In this document: positions 46,846 to 56,762 of the stretch, piece by piece
Layout: every line of letters starts with the position of its first letter
How positions within the stretch are numbered: the stretch's first letter is position 1
NCBI RefSeq assembly: GCF_000330725.2
Contig: NZ_AMZY02000007.1
Span: 186,001-250,000 of the forward strand
Direction of reading: 5' to 3'
DNA length: 64,000 nucleotides
Source: Mariniradius saccharolyticus AK6
Lineage (GTDB): Bacteria > Bacteroidota > Bacteroidia > Cytophagales > Cyclobacteriaceae
Program-made: the position numbers and the translations under genes
Notes under the pieces: generated by a model
The model's input: the letters and a program-made list of their open reading frames with translations, nothing else
Databases searched by the model: none
What the model was told of the DNA's origin: nothing

Positions 46846-48513
46846 TTAGGCTCTTGGCAATGCCATTCTTGCGGCGCGGTCGGGATCGTTTTTTACCTCA
46901 CTCTTGTCGTTGAGTACCATCGTCTCACCATTCGCCACAGTGAATTTCGGCCAATTGGGCAAGGTCCCTGCATTGGGGTTCCCGGTTTTCATAAAGGCGA
47001 TCAAAGCGCTTGACATCTTTTCGGAAAGTTCGCGCGGACGCTTTCCTCCTCCAGTATGCGTGTACATCCTGTCCGTATTGTCAAACCAAAAACAGATATC
47101 GATGCAGTGGAAAGCACGCATTCTTCCATTATACAGGTTAGGCTCCCAACCAAACCAAGCCATGTAGACTGGTGCTTTCTGCTTGGCTTTCGCATTTCCG
47201 CAGGCTACTGCATTTTGCCTGTTGGACGCAGCCAAGGCCATGATTTCGGCTGGTTTTTTATCCGGGAAATTCGTTTGGTAAGCCTTGAAGACCTCCCCTA
47301 CCTTCTCGCCAAATCTAGGCTTGAGCGCCTCGATGGCACCATTTGTATCCGCCGCTTCGAGTTGGGGATTGGTGCGGGTGGCACTCCATTCGTGGAAAGT
47401 GGTGCAAATCATGAGTGGGACTTCTGATTCATGTCCGTTTGGATTGGAGAAAAACTCGCCCTTAGGGATATTGACACCATCGGCCACCGGGGCGAAACCG
47501 CCTCTGAACCCCGGCTGCGGAAATTCCTTACGCATCCTGTCCATGGCTTTGTAAGCCACATCGAGGTATTCCCGCCAAGTGAGCTCCTGGATTTTGTCCA
47601 AAGTATCCGGTGTCAATCCCGCCGCTTCCATCACATATTGGCCCAACTTCCTGCTGTACTCCTGGTCATTGGCCGTCAACATGGACCCACTCAGCGCCAC
47701 GCCTTTGTGCACCAAACCTTTGGAAGCGGGCATGGCCATGGTAGCAGTGACTTTTGCGCCGCCGCCGGATTGCCCCATGATGGTAACATTGCCGGGGTCG
47801 CCGCCGAAATTGGCGATATTGTCACGCACCCAATGCAAGGCTGCGATGATATCCAGCATGCCCACATTTCCGGAATTGGCATACTTCGCTCCACCCACAC
47901 CTGAGAAATCAGTAAAACCAATGGGCCCTAAGCGGTGGTTGATGGAGACGAACACGAGATCGCCTTTTCGGGAGAGGTTCTCTCCATGGTAGCCATCCTG
48001 CTCGATGGCGTTGCCGTTGGTGAATCCACCGCCGTGCAGCCAAACCATCACGGGACGTTTTTTCCCATCGCCGATCGCCGGTGTCCAGACATTCAGCTTC
48101 AGGCAATCCTCACTCACATCATCGTAGTTCCAATGGTCGGCAAAGGAATAATGGACATTTGCGTAGCGATTGTCCATAATTTGGGGCGCGGTATTTCCCC
48201 ACCAAATGGTATCCTTGATGCCTTCCCATTTTTGTGGTTTTTGGGGCGGCATAAAGCGGTTTTTCCCTGTGGTGTTTTCTCCGTAAGGTACGCCGAGAAA
48301 GGTATAAATTCCATTCAGTTGGTATCCACGGACTTTTCCAAAGGCGGTATTGGCGATCGCGATGTCATCGCCGATAAACAAAAATTGTTCGTCATCAGAG
48401 GCTTGATGGTTGGTTGTGCCTGTAGTAGCTGCTTGTATGCCAAATGGCACTGCGGCCATTCCGGCGGTTCCGAGGCCGACTTTGGCCAAAAATTCCCTTC
48501 TGTTGGTTTTCAT
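46846..48513 (-). CDS. Tat-exported carboxylesterase (type B, alpha/beta hydrolase)
   Basis: 555 residues. The N-terminus KTNRREFLAKVGLG followed by an Ala/Gly-rich hydrophobic stretch is a twin-arginine signal. The mature part is a type B carboxylesterase: oxyanion hole WLHGGGFTNG, nucleophile elbow GQSGGGAKV, early motifs GVPYGENT and EDCLKLNVW, and the late catalytic His in MRAFHCIDICFWFDN. It hydrolyses carboxylic esters, with the specific substrate unknown. Folded export through Tat fits with the tatA gene at 23680. It is monocistronic with its own terminator. Confidence 0.9.
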   Translation of the reverse strand: MKTNRREFLAKVGLGTAGMAAVPFGIQAATTGTTNHQASDDEQFLFIGDDIAIANTAFGKVRGYQLNGIYTFLGVPYGENTTGKNRFMPPQKPQKWEGIKDTIWWGNTAPQIMDNRYANVHYSFADHWNYDDVSEDCLKLNVWTPAIGDGKKRPVMVWLHGGGFTNGNAIEQDGYHGENLSRKGDLVFVSINHRLGPIGFTDFSGVGGAKYANSGNVGMLDIIAALHWVRDNIANFGGDPGNVTIMGQSGGGAKVTATMAMPASKGLVHKGVALSGSMLTANDQEYSRKLGQYVMEAAGLTPDTLDKIQELTWREYLDVAYKAMDRMRKEFPQPGFRGGFAPVADGVNIPKGEFFSNPNGHESEVPLMICTTFHEWSATRTNPQLEAADTNGAIEALKPRFGEKVGEVFKAYQTNFPDKKPAEIMALAASNRQNAVACGNAKAKQKAPVYMAWFGWEPNLYNGRMRAFHCIDICFWFDNTDRMYTHTGGGKRPRELSEKMSSALIAFMKTGNPNAGTLPNWPKFTVANGETMVLNDKSEVKNDPDRAARMALPRA

Positions 48514-48639
48514 GTGACCGGTGTATTTGTGTGGTTATTGTTTCTATTGTCTCAAATTGAGTATATAGAAATACAATTCCTAACCGTTCATCATTTTTCG
48601 GGTCATTAGCCTATGTTTCGCTTGATGGAGAAAATGCCA

Positions 48640-48688
48640 GACAAAAAGAAACCCCAGCAATTATCTACCTGCGGGGGTTCTTTGGAAT
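48640..48688 (-). terminator. terminator of ettA
   Basis: An imperfect hairpin (ACCCC-A-GCA ... TGC-GGGGGT) is followed on the minus strand by TTTCTTTTTG. It lies about 30 bases past the ettA stop. Confidence 0.6.
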
Positions 48689-48711
48689 ATTATCAGCAAA
48701 TGCTTACTCGA

Positions 48712-50391
<1,680 letters not shown>

Positions 50392-50523
50392 GATAAATAA
50401 ATAGGGATTTTATTTTGGAGAACGACAAAGATGGCAAAAAACGGAGTACTTTAGGAATAATGCTTTTGAATTAATTAATTTGCGGAAAATATAAACCCAC
50501 CACCTACAACCTATTAAATCGCA

Positions 50524-51774
50524 ATGGAGCATCCATACGGGTACATTAAAGATAACAAGGTTTATCTCAAGGGATTTTTGAATCAGCCGGACAGGGTGAT
50601 TGGAGAAGTAAAGGAAGACGAGGCCTCCACGATCAAGTATTTTGAAGATCGCTACACGGCCTTACTCGAGAAAATCAACAACTTAAAAAAGGATATTGAG
50701 GAAAACCAAAACAAAGGCTCCTTCCTCATGAAGCTGGTGCACCTCAAGGAATCATTGTATGCCTATGATGCCTTGGGTGACTTTCCTCCTTTGATCGAAG
50801 AACTCAGCCAGTTGCAAGCATTTCTTGATGAAATCATCCAAAAAAACAGGGAACGGAACCTCGAAATAAAGCGCGGCCTAATCTTGGAGGCAGAAGCTAT
50901 CAAAGACAGCACGGATTGGAAAAAGACTGCCGAAGACTTCAAAAACCTCAAAATGCGCTGGATTAAAACCGGCCCAGTGGACAAGGAATTTGAGGAGGAA
51001 ATCGAATCCAGCTTCAACGACATTGTCGAAGGCTTTTTTGAGAGAAGGAAGGAATTCTTTGAAGCCTTGGCCCTACAGGCAGAAGAAAACATCAAGATCT
51101 ACGAATACTTGGTACAGCAGGCCCGCGATGCATTTGACATGCAAGACGCAAAGGCTTCTTTTGAGATTTCGAAAAAAATCCAAAAAGAATGGAAAGCTGC
51201 CGGCAAAGTTCCGATCGAAAGGCGCAAACCGCTCTGGGATGAGTTTTCCAAGTTGAACAATAGAATATTCAGCCGATTTAAGCGCACGATGCAGACCGAA
51301 CCCCAAATGAAACCTTGGGAACTGCTCAAAAAAATGGAGTCCATGACAGACGAGATGAAAAAGCTGGCCTATGCGCCGACTTCTCCGAACATCATTTCCT
51401 CCGCCAAAACGCTACAGGCCGATTGGAAAAAACTCCCACAGCGTAAACCAAAAGAAGCCAATCTCGTCAACCGCTCGTTTCAGTTTTTCTCGGAGATCGT
51501 TTTTGAGAAACTCTTTCTTGAGAAGCTCGTAACAGGAAAATATCCCGATTTTGACCAAAAGGACCGTGCCGAGCAAAAGAAACTGAAAATGGCTATTCTC
51601 AAGGATTTGATCTACCGCGACGAGAGCGAACTGGCAACGGTGCGGGACAATACGGAGAATTTCCGGAGCCCTGAACCAGATTTTGAAATCATGATGAAAA
51701 AGAAACTGAGCACCCTGAAAAGAAAGGTCGATGTAAAAAATTTCATCCTGAAGGAACTTTCGAACAAATATTAA
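50524..51774 (+). CDS. DUF349-domain protein
   Basis: 416 residues, almost entirely helical and charged, with no signal peptide or membrane segment. Repeated DUF349 three-helix units can be seen (DWKKTAEDFKNLKMRWIKTGPV, EISKKIQKEWKAAGKVP, LQADWKKLPQRKPKEAN), each with the W-K-x-x-G/P turn. The N-terminal MEHPYGYIKDNKVYLKGFL is typical of the Bacteroidota form. Cytosolic; the molecular role is unknown, though DUF349 proteins elsewhere have been linked to nucleic acid or translation functions. The small DUF2795 gene follows 73 bases later under its own promoter. Confidence 0.85.
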   Translation: MEHPYGYIKDNKVYLKGFLNQPDRVIGEVKEDEASTIKYFEDRYTALLEKINNLKKDIEENQNKGSFLMKLVHLKESLYAYDALGDFPPLIEELSQLQAFLDEIIQKNRERNLEIKRGLILEAEAIKDSTDWKKTAEDFKNLKMRWIKTGPVDKEFEEEIESSFNDIVEGFFERRKEFFEALALQAEENIKIYEYLVQQARDAFDMQDAKASFEISKKIQKEWKAAGKVPIERRKPLWDEFSKLNNRIFSRFKRTMQTEPQMKPWELLKKMESMTDEMKKLAYAPTSPNIISSAKTLQADWKKLPQRKPKEANLVNRSFQFFSEIVFEKLFLEKLVTGKYPDFDQKDRAEQKKLKMAILKDLIYRDESELATVRDNTENFRSPEPDFEIMMKKKLSTLKRKVDVKNFILKELSNKY

Positions 51775-51782
51775 GTTAACAA

Positions 51783-51811
51783 TTGAAAATTTAAAACAAT
51801 TTCTATTTTTG
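51783..51811 (+). promoter_or_regulatory. promoter of the DUF2795 gene
   Basis: TTG at 51783-51785 and TATTTTTG at 51804-51811, spaced 18 bases, 36 bases before the start codon at 51848. The -7 box is a full match to the phylum consensus. Confidence 0.6.
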
Positions 51812-51847
51812 TTGCCGCTGAGGCAGTAAACATTAAAAACTGACACT

Positions 51848-52069
51848 ATGTATTGGACATTAGAACTTGCGTCTTACCTGGAAGATGCGCCATGGCCCGC
51901 GACAAAAGACGAGTTGATCGACTACGCAATCCGTTCCGGTGCTCCTTTGGAAGTTGTAGAAAACCTCCAAGAACTAGAGGATGACGGCGAACCGTACGAA
52001 AACATTGAAGAGATTTGGCCGGATTATCCGACGAAAGACGACTTCTTCTTCAACGAGGATGAATATTAA
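51848..52069 (+). CDS. small acidic DUF2795-domain protein
   Basis: 73 residues, very acidic, with no signal peptide. The N-terminal half is the DUF2795 fold (LASYLEDAPWPATKDELIDYAIRSGAPLEVVENLQEL), and a Glu/Asp/Tyr tail ends FFFNEDEY. The family is common and highly expressed in Bacteroidota; its function is not known. It has its own strong promoter and a bidirectional terminator, so it is a separate small transcript. Confidence 0.88.
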   Translation: MYWTLELASYLEDAPWPATKDELIDYAIRSGAPLEVVENLQELEDDGEPYENIEEIWPDYPTKDDFFFNEDEY

Positions 52070-52100
52070 AAAAGCCCGACTTCGGGCTTTTCCTTTTTTT
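52066..52100. terminator. bidirectional terminator
   Basis: Stem AAAGCCCG-ACTT-CGGGCTTT at 52071-52090 with A and T runs on both sides. It ends the DUF2795 transcript on the plus strand and the LytTR operon on the minus strand. Confidence 0.88.
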
Positions 52101-52107
52101 GACAGGT

Positions 52108-52842
52108 TTACAATCCCAGAACAGACTTCAACTTAGGATAGCCTGTCTTGCTAACGGGCACCGTTTCCCCCCCTCTCAACTTCAACATATACCCTTCCTT
52201 TTCATACGGCTCAATTTTTGTGATTTCGCCGATATTGACCATGTAGGACCGATGAACCCTCACGAATGAATCGGGCGGCAGGGATTTTTCAAAATAGGAA
52301 AGTGTCTTGTTTTTCAGGAATTTCCCCTCTTTGGTGAAAATATTGACGTAATCGTCATTGGCCTCGAGGTATTTGATTTCGGGTACCGGGATGATCTTAA
52401 TCTCGTTTTTCACCTTGAGAACGACCCGCTGCGCAGCCTCTTGATGGGTTCGCTCCTCGGATTCAAGCATCTCTTTCAGCGCCACTGTTTGCTCCAACTG
52501 TAGAAATTTCTCAATGGATTTTGCAAATCGTGCTTTGGAAAAAGGCTTGAGCAGATAATCCACTGCATGGGTATCAAAGGCCTTGAGGGCATATTGGTCA
52601 AATGCGGTCGTGAAAATTACAGCCGGCGCATCTTCCACCAATTCGAGCAATTCGAAACCATTCAGTTTCGGCATCTGCACATCCAAAAACATCAGGTCGG
52701 GCTTCGAGGTCTGCAATGCCTTGAGCCCTTCAAAGCCATCATGGCAAACTTTGATGATTTCAAATTGGGGATAATCCGCCAAGTATTCTTTGACGATTTC
52801 TGTAGCCAAAGGCTCATCATCCACTATGAGTACTTTGAACAT
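52108..52842 (-). CDS. LytTR-family response regulator
   Basis: 244 residues. Receiver domain 1-118 with VDDEP, phospho-acceptor D54 (MFLDVQMPKLNG) and the TAFDQYA switch followed by DYLLKPFSK. The LytTR DNA-binding domain at about 145-244 includes IIPVPEIKYLEANDDYVNIFT and FVRVHRSYMVN. It acts with the His_kinase gene whose 3' end overlaps its start by 26 bases. It is the last gene of a three-gene minus-strand operon. Likely targets are cell-envelope genes, including the LiaF-like gene at the head of the operon. Confidence 0.93.
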   Translation of the reverse strand: MFKVLIVDDEPLATEIVKEYLADYPQFEIIKVCHDGFEGLKALQTSKPDLMFLDVQMPKLNGFELLELVEDAPAVIFTTAFDQYALKAFDTHAVDYLLKPFSKARFAKSIEKFLQLEQTVALKEMLESEERTHQEAAQRVVLKVKNEIKIIPVPEIKYLEANDDYVNIFTKEGKFLKNKTLSYFEKSLPPDSFVRVHRSYMVNIGEITKIEPYEKEGYMLKLRGGETVPVSKTGYPKLKSVLGL

Positions 52843-53881
52843 AGTATTGGGGTATTTTTAAAGTTACCAAAAACTCGTTTTGATGGGTTTGGGTCGACAG
52901 CAAATCCGCTCTGCCAAACAGGAGGTACAAGCGTCGTTTCACTGATTCCAAACCAAATCCCTCGCCAGTCGGCTTTCCTCCCATGGACGGATCGAATGGA
53001 TTGGAAACGCGCACCTGCAGATCGTTTCCAATCTTGGCAAAGGCGAGGCTGATTTGCACCTCCCCCGTGATACCGTATAGTCCGTGCTTGATGGCATTCT
53101 CCAGAAGTGGCTGCACCATCAGCGGCGGGAGTTTCATCGAGAGGCTATTTTCATCTACTTTGAAAACGACCGAAAGACGATGTCCAAATCTGACTTTCTC
53201 GATATCAAGGTACAACTCGAGGTAATTCCTTTCTTCTTCCACGGACAACCATTTTCGGTCGTCCTTCTTGATCGTTCCCCGGAGGAAATCCGCCAATTGC
53301 AAGACCATTTCCCGGGCTTTGTCGGGTTGGCTTTTGACAAGCGCACTGATGGAATTGAGGCTGTTAAAAAGGAAATGCGGCTGAAGTTGCTGGCGCAAAT
53401 GGAAAAGCTCAGCCTCCTTTGCCATCTGGGCAATTTTCTCCTGGCGCTCCTTGGTTTTTATTTGATCGTCAACTTTTCCATAAAAAACCAAGATCGTCGA
53501 CCAAGCCAGACTGATGAGGATAAAGAACATCAGCCGAATAGGATACGAAAACGCCACCATTTCAAGGTACCCTGAATTATTTGCCATCAGCCACTGCATC
53601 AGATAGCTGCCTAAAAATGTCAGCACCACTGACAGCATGACTGACAGCAAAACGACAAGCCACCACTCAGAGCTCTTCGGTACATAAAACCGAAAGACAT
53701 TCTCCAGCATCGTCAAACCTATGAGCAAAAGGACGATAACAACCGCGCTATCTGTCAATGCCAATGAAATTGGATAGCCGTAGTGCTGCAGGAGAAAAAC
53801 TATGGCCGTCATCCCAAGGAGGATGACAGCCAAGGCCTTTAGCCAAATCAGACTCTTCGCAAAAATGATGTCCCGGATCAC
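52817..53881 (-). CDS. LytS/YehU-type sensor histidine kinase
   Basis: 354 residues from a GTG start. Four membrane helices fill about residues 10-145 (ALAVILLGMTAIVFLL, AVVIVLLLIGLTML, VVLLSVMLSVVLTFL, LMFFILISLAWSTILVF), with no large periplasmic sensor. The His_kinase domain follows, with the phospho-accepting His in LRQQLQPHFLFNSLN, and a HATPase domain (PLLENAIKHGLYG, GEGFGLESVKRRL). It probably senses a change in the membrane itself. It starts 3 bases after the LiaF-like gene and overlaps the LytTR regulator gene. Confidence 0.92.
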   Translation of the reverse strand: MIRDIIFAKSLIWLKALAVILLGMTAIVFLLQHYGYPISLALTDSAVVIVLLLIGLTMLENVFRFYVPKSSEWWLVVLLSVMLSVVLTFLGSYLMQWLMANNSGYLEMVAFSYPIRLMFFILISLAWSTILVFYGKVDDQIKTKERQEKIAQMAKEAELFHLRQQLQPHFLFNSLNSISALVKSQPDKAREMVLQLADFLRGTIKKDDRKWLSVEEERNYLELYLDIEKVRFGHRLSVVFKVDENSLSMKLPPLMVQPLLENAIKHGLYGITGEVQISLAFAKIGNDLQVRVSNPFDPSMGGKPTGEGFGLESVKRRLYLLFGRADLLSTQTHQNEFLVTLKIPQYYVQSTHSG

Positions 53882-53884
53882 TGT

Positions 53885-54670
53885 TTAGAAGGATTTGATT
53901 TCAAGGCCTCCGAAGATGATCGAGCCGTAGATTTTCAACACCTTGGTAGAATCCGCCACGTTGGGGTTGTACATGCGCTTGTCCTCGATCCCTGCGAAGA
54001 TATTGGACACGTTGATCTGCAGGTCCCAATGTGGTGGCACCACCAATTTCACCCCACCGAAAGCTACTTCCACATTGAGAATGGCGCCGTCAGCGATATC
54101 CGCCTGCGAAAGGTCAATCTCGGTGCCACCGAATATTGCGGAGGTCTTGCCTCCCCTGAAGTTTTTGGATAGTACCCGCTTTTGTATCCCCGTAAAGAGT
54201 GCCTGCGCATTCAAGACATCTCCCGTTTCAACAAAAGTCCCATTTCGGAAAGTACTGGTTCCTTCACCTCCTGCATTTGGGTCGGATGGATTGCTGACAT
54301 TTTTTTGGTAGGACTTGAAAAAATCCTCGTTGAACATCTTGTCATTGCGTTGCTTTTTGGCAATCAGGTAAAGGCCCAAGAGTATCAAGCCCGCTGGAAT
54401 CAAAAATGGTTCGAATTCAACCGGGAAACCGAAATTCTTTTTTACCAAGAAGAATGAACCAAAAAGAATCATGAACACTCCGAATCCGCTTTGGTACTTG
54501 TTTTTTACCAAGCTTACCACACCAATGGCGATAAGGATCATTGGCCAGGTGAATACCCAAGATGGGAACCAAATACCGAGGGCTTTGAGCAAAAGCACAC
54601 CACCGATGATGAGAATCACGATACCTGCCGTGATGTCGTTGTTTCCGGAATTGAATTTACGTTTTGACAT
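53885..54670 (-). CDS. LiaF-like membrane protein (DUF5668/LiaF C-terminal domain)
   Basis: 261 residues. Four short hydrophobic helices lie in the first 105 residues (GIVILIIGGVLLLKALGIW, MILIAIGVVSLV, GVFMILFGSFFLV, FLIPAGLILLGLYLI). The C-terminal beta-helical part (SAIFGGTEIDLSQADI, VAFGGVKLVVPP, IFAGIEDKR, IIFGGLEI) matches the LiaF-type/cell-wall-active-antibiotics-response domain. In Firmicutes LiaF restrains LiaS, a kinase that senses envelope damage. Here the same partnership with the downstream kinase and LytTR regulator is inferred from the three-gene operon. Confidence 0.82.
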   Translation of the reverse strand: MSKRKFNSGNNDITAGIVILIIGGVLLLKALGIWFPSWVFTWPMILIAIGVVSLVKNKYQSGFGVFMILFGSFFLVKKNFGFPVEFEPFLIPAGLILLGLYLIAKKQRNDKMFNEDFFKSYQKNVSNPSDPNAGGEGTSTFRNGTFVETGDVLNAQALFTGIQKRVLSKNFRGGKTSAIFGGTEIDLSQADIADGAILNVEVAFGGVKLVVPPHWDLQINVSNIFAGIEDKRMYNPNVADSTKVLKIYGSIIFGGLEIKSF

Positions 54671-54707
54671 GGTCTTTAAAATTAGGTTTTTGTTTCAGAT
54701 GATGTGT

Positions 54708-54715
54708 CAAAACTA
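54708..54715 (-). promoter_or_regulatory. -7 element of the LiaF-like/LytTR operon
   Basis: On the minus strand this reads TAGTTTTG, matching TAnnTTTG, 37 bases before the ATG at 54670. No -33 box is evident. Confidence 0.4.
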
Positions 54716-54799
54716 GGCCGATCGCCTCCGAAATCTGAGTGGGATTAGGCAATCACCGACCAAAACTCGGTGAACACCACGATTTAATCGGTAAAAAAA

Positions 54800-55480
54800 T
54801 CAGTGTCCGGTCTTACTTGCCAAGTACTCGGCGAAATCCATGTCCTCCGGCGTTGTAATTTTGATGTTTTCGGCATTTCCCGAAATCAAAGTCACCTGCC
54901 ATCCCTGATGCTCATACACCGTGGCATCATCGGTGAAATGCACCAACTCCGGCACCTGAAAAGCCTTTTTTATTTTTGCCAAGTGAAAAGTCTGTGGGGT
55001 TTGGACCAAGCGGAAGTATTGCCTTTCTTGAAAAAATGACTTCCCGTCATCGGAAAGCCTCCGGATCGAATCCTTCAACGGGACTACCGCAATCGCCGAC
55101 CCTGTCTTTTCTGCAACTTCAAAACTCTCCCGAATCACCTCATGCCTAACAAATGGGCGTACGCCGTCATGAATTGCCACCAGCCCTACTTCTGAATTGA
55201 TCGCGTCAAGGCCATTTTTAACTGATTGAAAACGACTTTTTCCGCCCCCGACCAAACGATGCGGAATGGTGAATTTGTAATCCAATATTAATGATTCCCA
55301 AAAGTCAAAATCAGCAGGCGGAATTACCAAAATTAATTCCACATCGGGAACCGCATCCCGGAACCGCTCTAGGGTATGCATCAAAATGGGCTTCCCCGCT
55401 ACAGGAAGGTACTGCTTGGAAATGGGCGCCCCCATTCTTTTTCCGCTGCCACCGGCGACTATCAGTGCAAATTTCTTCAT
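54800..55480 (-). CDS. ispD: 2-C-methyl-D-erythritol 4-phosphate cytidylyltransferase
   Basis: 226 residues, the normal length. IspD makes CDP-methylerythritol in the MEP isoprenoid pathway. The nucleotide loop VAGGSGKRMGAPISKQYL, the central IHDGVRPFV, the VVPLKDSIRR segment and the C-terminal FTDDATVYEHQGW and NIKITTPEDMDFAE are all conserved. It has its own -7 element and stands between the LiaF-like operon and queA on the same strand. Confidence 0.95.
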   Translation of the reverse strand: MKKFALIVAGGSGKRMGAPISKQYLPVAGKPILMHTLERFRDAVPDVELILVIPPADFDFWESLILDYKFTIPHRLVGGGKSRFQSVKNGLDAINSEVGLVAIHDGVRPFVRHEVIRESFEVAEKTGSAIAVVPLKDSIRRLSDDGKSFFQERQYFRLVQTPQTFHLAKIKKAFQVPELVHFTDDATVYEHQGWQVTLISGNAENIKITTPEDMDFAEYLASKTGH

Positions 55481-55497
55481 ACTTGTTCTTTTTGGCG

Positions 55498-55505
55498 CAA
55501 AGCTA
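55498..55505 (-). promoter_or_regulatory. ispD promoter -7 element
   Basis: On the minus strand this reads TAGCTTTG, a TAnnTTTG match, 17 bases before the ispD start at 55480. No clear -33 box is present. Confidence 0.4.
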
Positions 55506-55556
55506 TCTTTTTACATCTCGCCTTATTTTATCCAAAAATGATCGAATTGTGAACAA

Positions 55557-55590
55557 TAAAAAAGGGCCCTTTCGAGCCCTTCATTTTTTA
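55557..55590. terminator. terminator of queA
   Basis: Stem AAGGGC / GCCCTT with an eight-base loop. T runs flank it on both strands (AAAAAA to the left, ATTTTTTAG to the right). It directly abuts the queA stop and insulates ispD. Confidence 0.7.
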
Positions 55591-56637
55591 GAGGATCAAC
55601 ATCGCGTCCCCGTAGGAGAAGAACCTGTATTTTTCCTTGATTGCTTCTTTGTAGGCCTTCATCACCAAATCGTATCCGCCAAAGGCAGCCACTGTCATCA
55701 GCAACGTAGATTCAGAAAGGTGGAAGTTGGAAATCAAGGCGTTTGCAATCTTGAAATCATAGGGAGGGATGATAAATTTATCGGTCCAGCCTTTGCTGAT
55801 TTTTAGTCTGGCATTCGCGGTTACGGAAGATTCCAGGGTCTTCAAGGAAGTCGTACCGACGGCAACTACTCGCTTTTTATTATCCAAGGCTTCGTTGACC
55901 AAGTCGACGGTCTTCTGTGGGATATCGTAATTTTCAGAATCCATCTTGTGCTTGGTCAGATCTTCCACATCTACCTGCCTAAATGTCCCCAAGCCCACAT
56001 GCAATGTAATAGGCGTGACGTCCACTCCCCTCAGCTCCAAGCGCTTCAGCAAATGCGGCGTAAAGTGCATGCCTGCTGTTGGGGCCGCGACAGCACCGAC
56101 GTGCTTCGCAAAAATTGTCTGATACCTATCCCTGTCTTCTGCTTCGATTTTCCTTTCGATATATTCTTTCAACAAAGGAGTCTCGCCTAGGCTGTCGATA
56201 GTCTTATAAAATTCTTCATCCGAACCATCAAAGAGAAACCTTATGGTTCTTCCTCTGGAGGTTGTATTGTCGATTACTTCAGCCACCAAGTCGGAGTCAC
56301 CGAAATACAGCTTATTGCCAACCCTGATTTTCCGTGCAGGATCCACCAATACATCCCAAAGCCTCAAGTCTTGATTGAGTTCCCTCAACAGGAACACCTC
56401 TATCTTCGCGCCTGTCTTTTCCTTATTTCCATACAACCTCGCAGGAAATACCTTCGTATCGTTGATCACGAACACGTCGCCGTCTCCGAAGTATTCAATG
56501 ATATCCTTGAAAACCCGATGCTCAATTTGCCCGGTTTTTTTGTGGACTACCATCAAACGGGATTCGTCTCTGTTGGGTGTTGGGTAAAGGGAGATGAGTT
56601 TTCTGGGGATGTCTAATTTAAAGTCGGATAACTTCAT
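55588..56637 (-). CDS. queA: S-adenosylmethionine:tRNA ribosyltransferase-isomerase
   Basis: 349 residues. QueA adds the ribosyl moiety of SAM to 7-aminomethyl-deazaguanine in tRNA, making epoxyqueuosine. Conserved parts are [22 protein letters not shown] at the N-terminus, the [15 protein letters not shown] segment, [28 protein letters not shown] and the C-terminal [21 protein letters not shown]. Full length. The stop codon lies at the edge of its terminator hairpin. Confidence 0.96.
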   Translation of the reverse strand: MKLSDFKLDIPRKLISLYPTPNRDESRLMVVHKKTGQIEHRVFKDIIEYFGDGDVFVINDTKVFPARLYGNKEKTGAKIEVFLLRELNQDLRLWDVLVDPARKIRVGNKLYFGDSDLVAEVIDNTTSRGRTIRFLFDGSDEEFYKTIDSLGETPLLKEYIERKIEAEDRDRYQTIFAKHVGAVAAPTAGMHFTPHLLKRLELRGVDVTPITLHVGLGTFRQVDVEDLTKHKMDSENYDIPQKTVDLVNEALDNKKRVVAVGTTSLKTLESSVTANARLKISKGWTDKFIIPPYDFKIANALISNFHLSESTLLMTVAAFGGYDLVMKAYKEAIKEKYRFFSYGDAMLIL

Positions 56638-56695
56638 ATGGTGAATGAGTAGGGTATGCTATGTTGATTAATCTTTCTTTAATATTTAAAAAGTG

Positions 56696-56703
56696 CAAAG
56701 TTA
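56696..56703 (-). promoter_or_regulatory. queA promoter -7 element
   Basis: On the minus strand this reads TAACTTTG, a TAnnTTTG match, 58 bases before the queA start at 56637. The spacing implies a longer 5' leader. Confidence 0.4.
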
Positions 56704-56762
56704 AAAATAAAAATCCCCAATTCTACTTATATTGCTGATTAGTTTTTAAACAAACCAACTAC

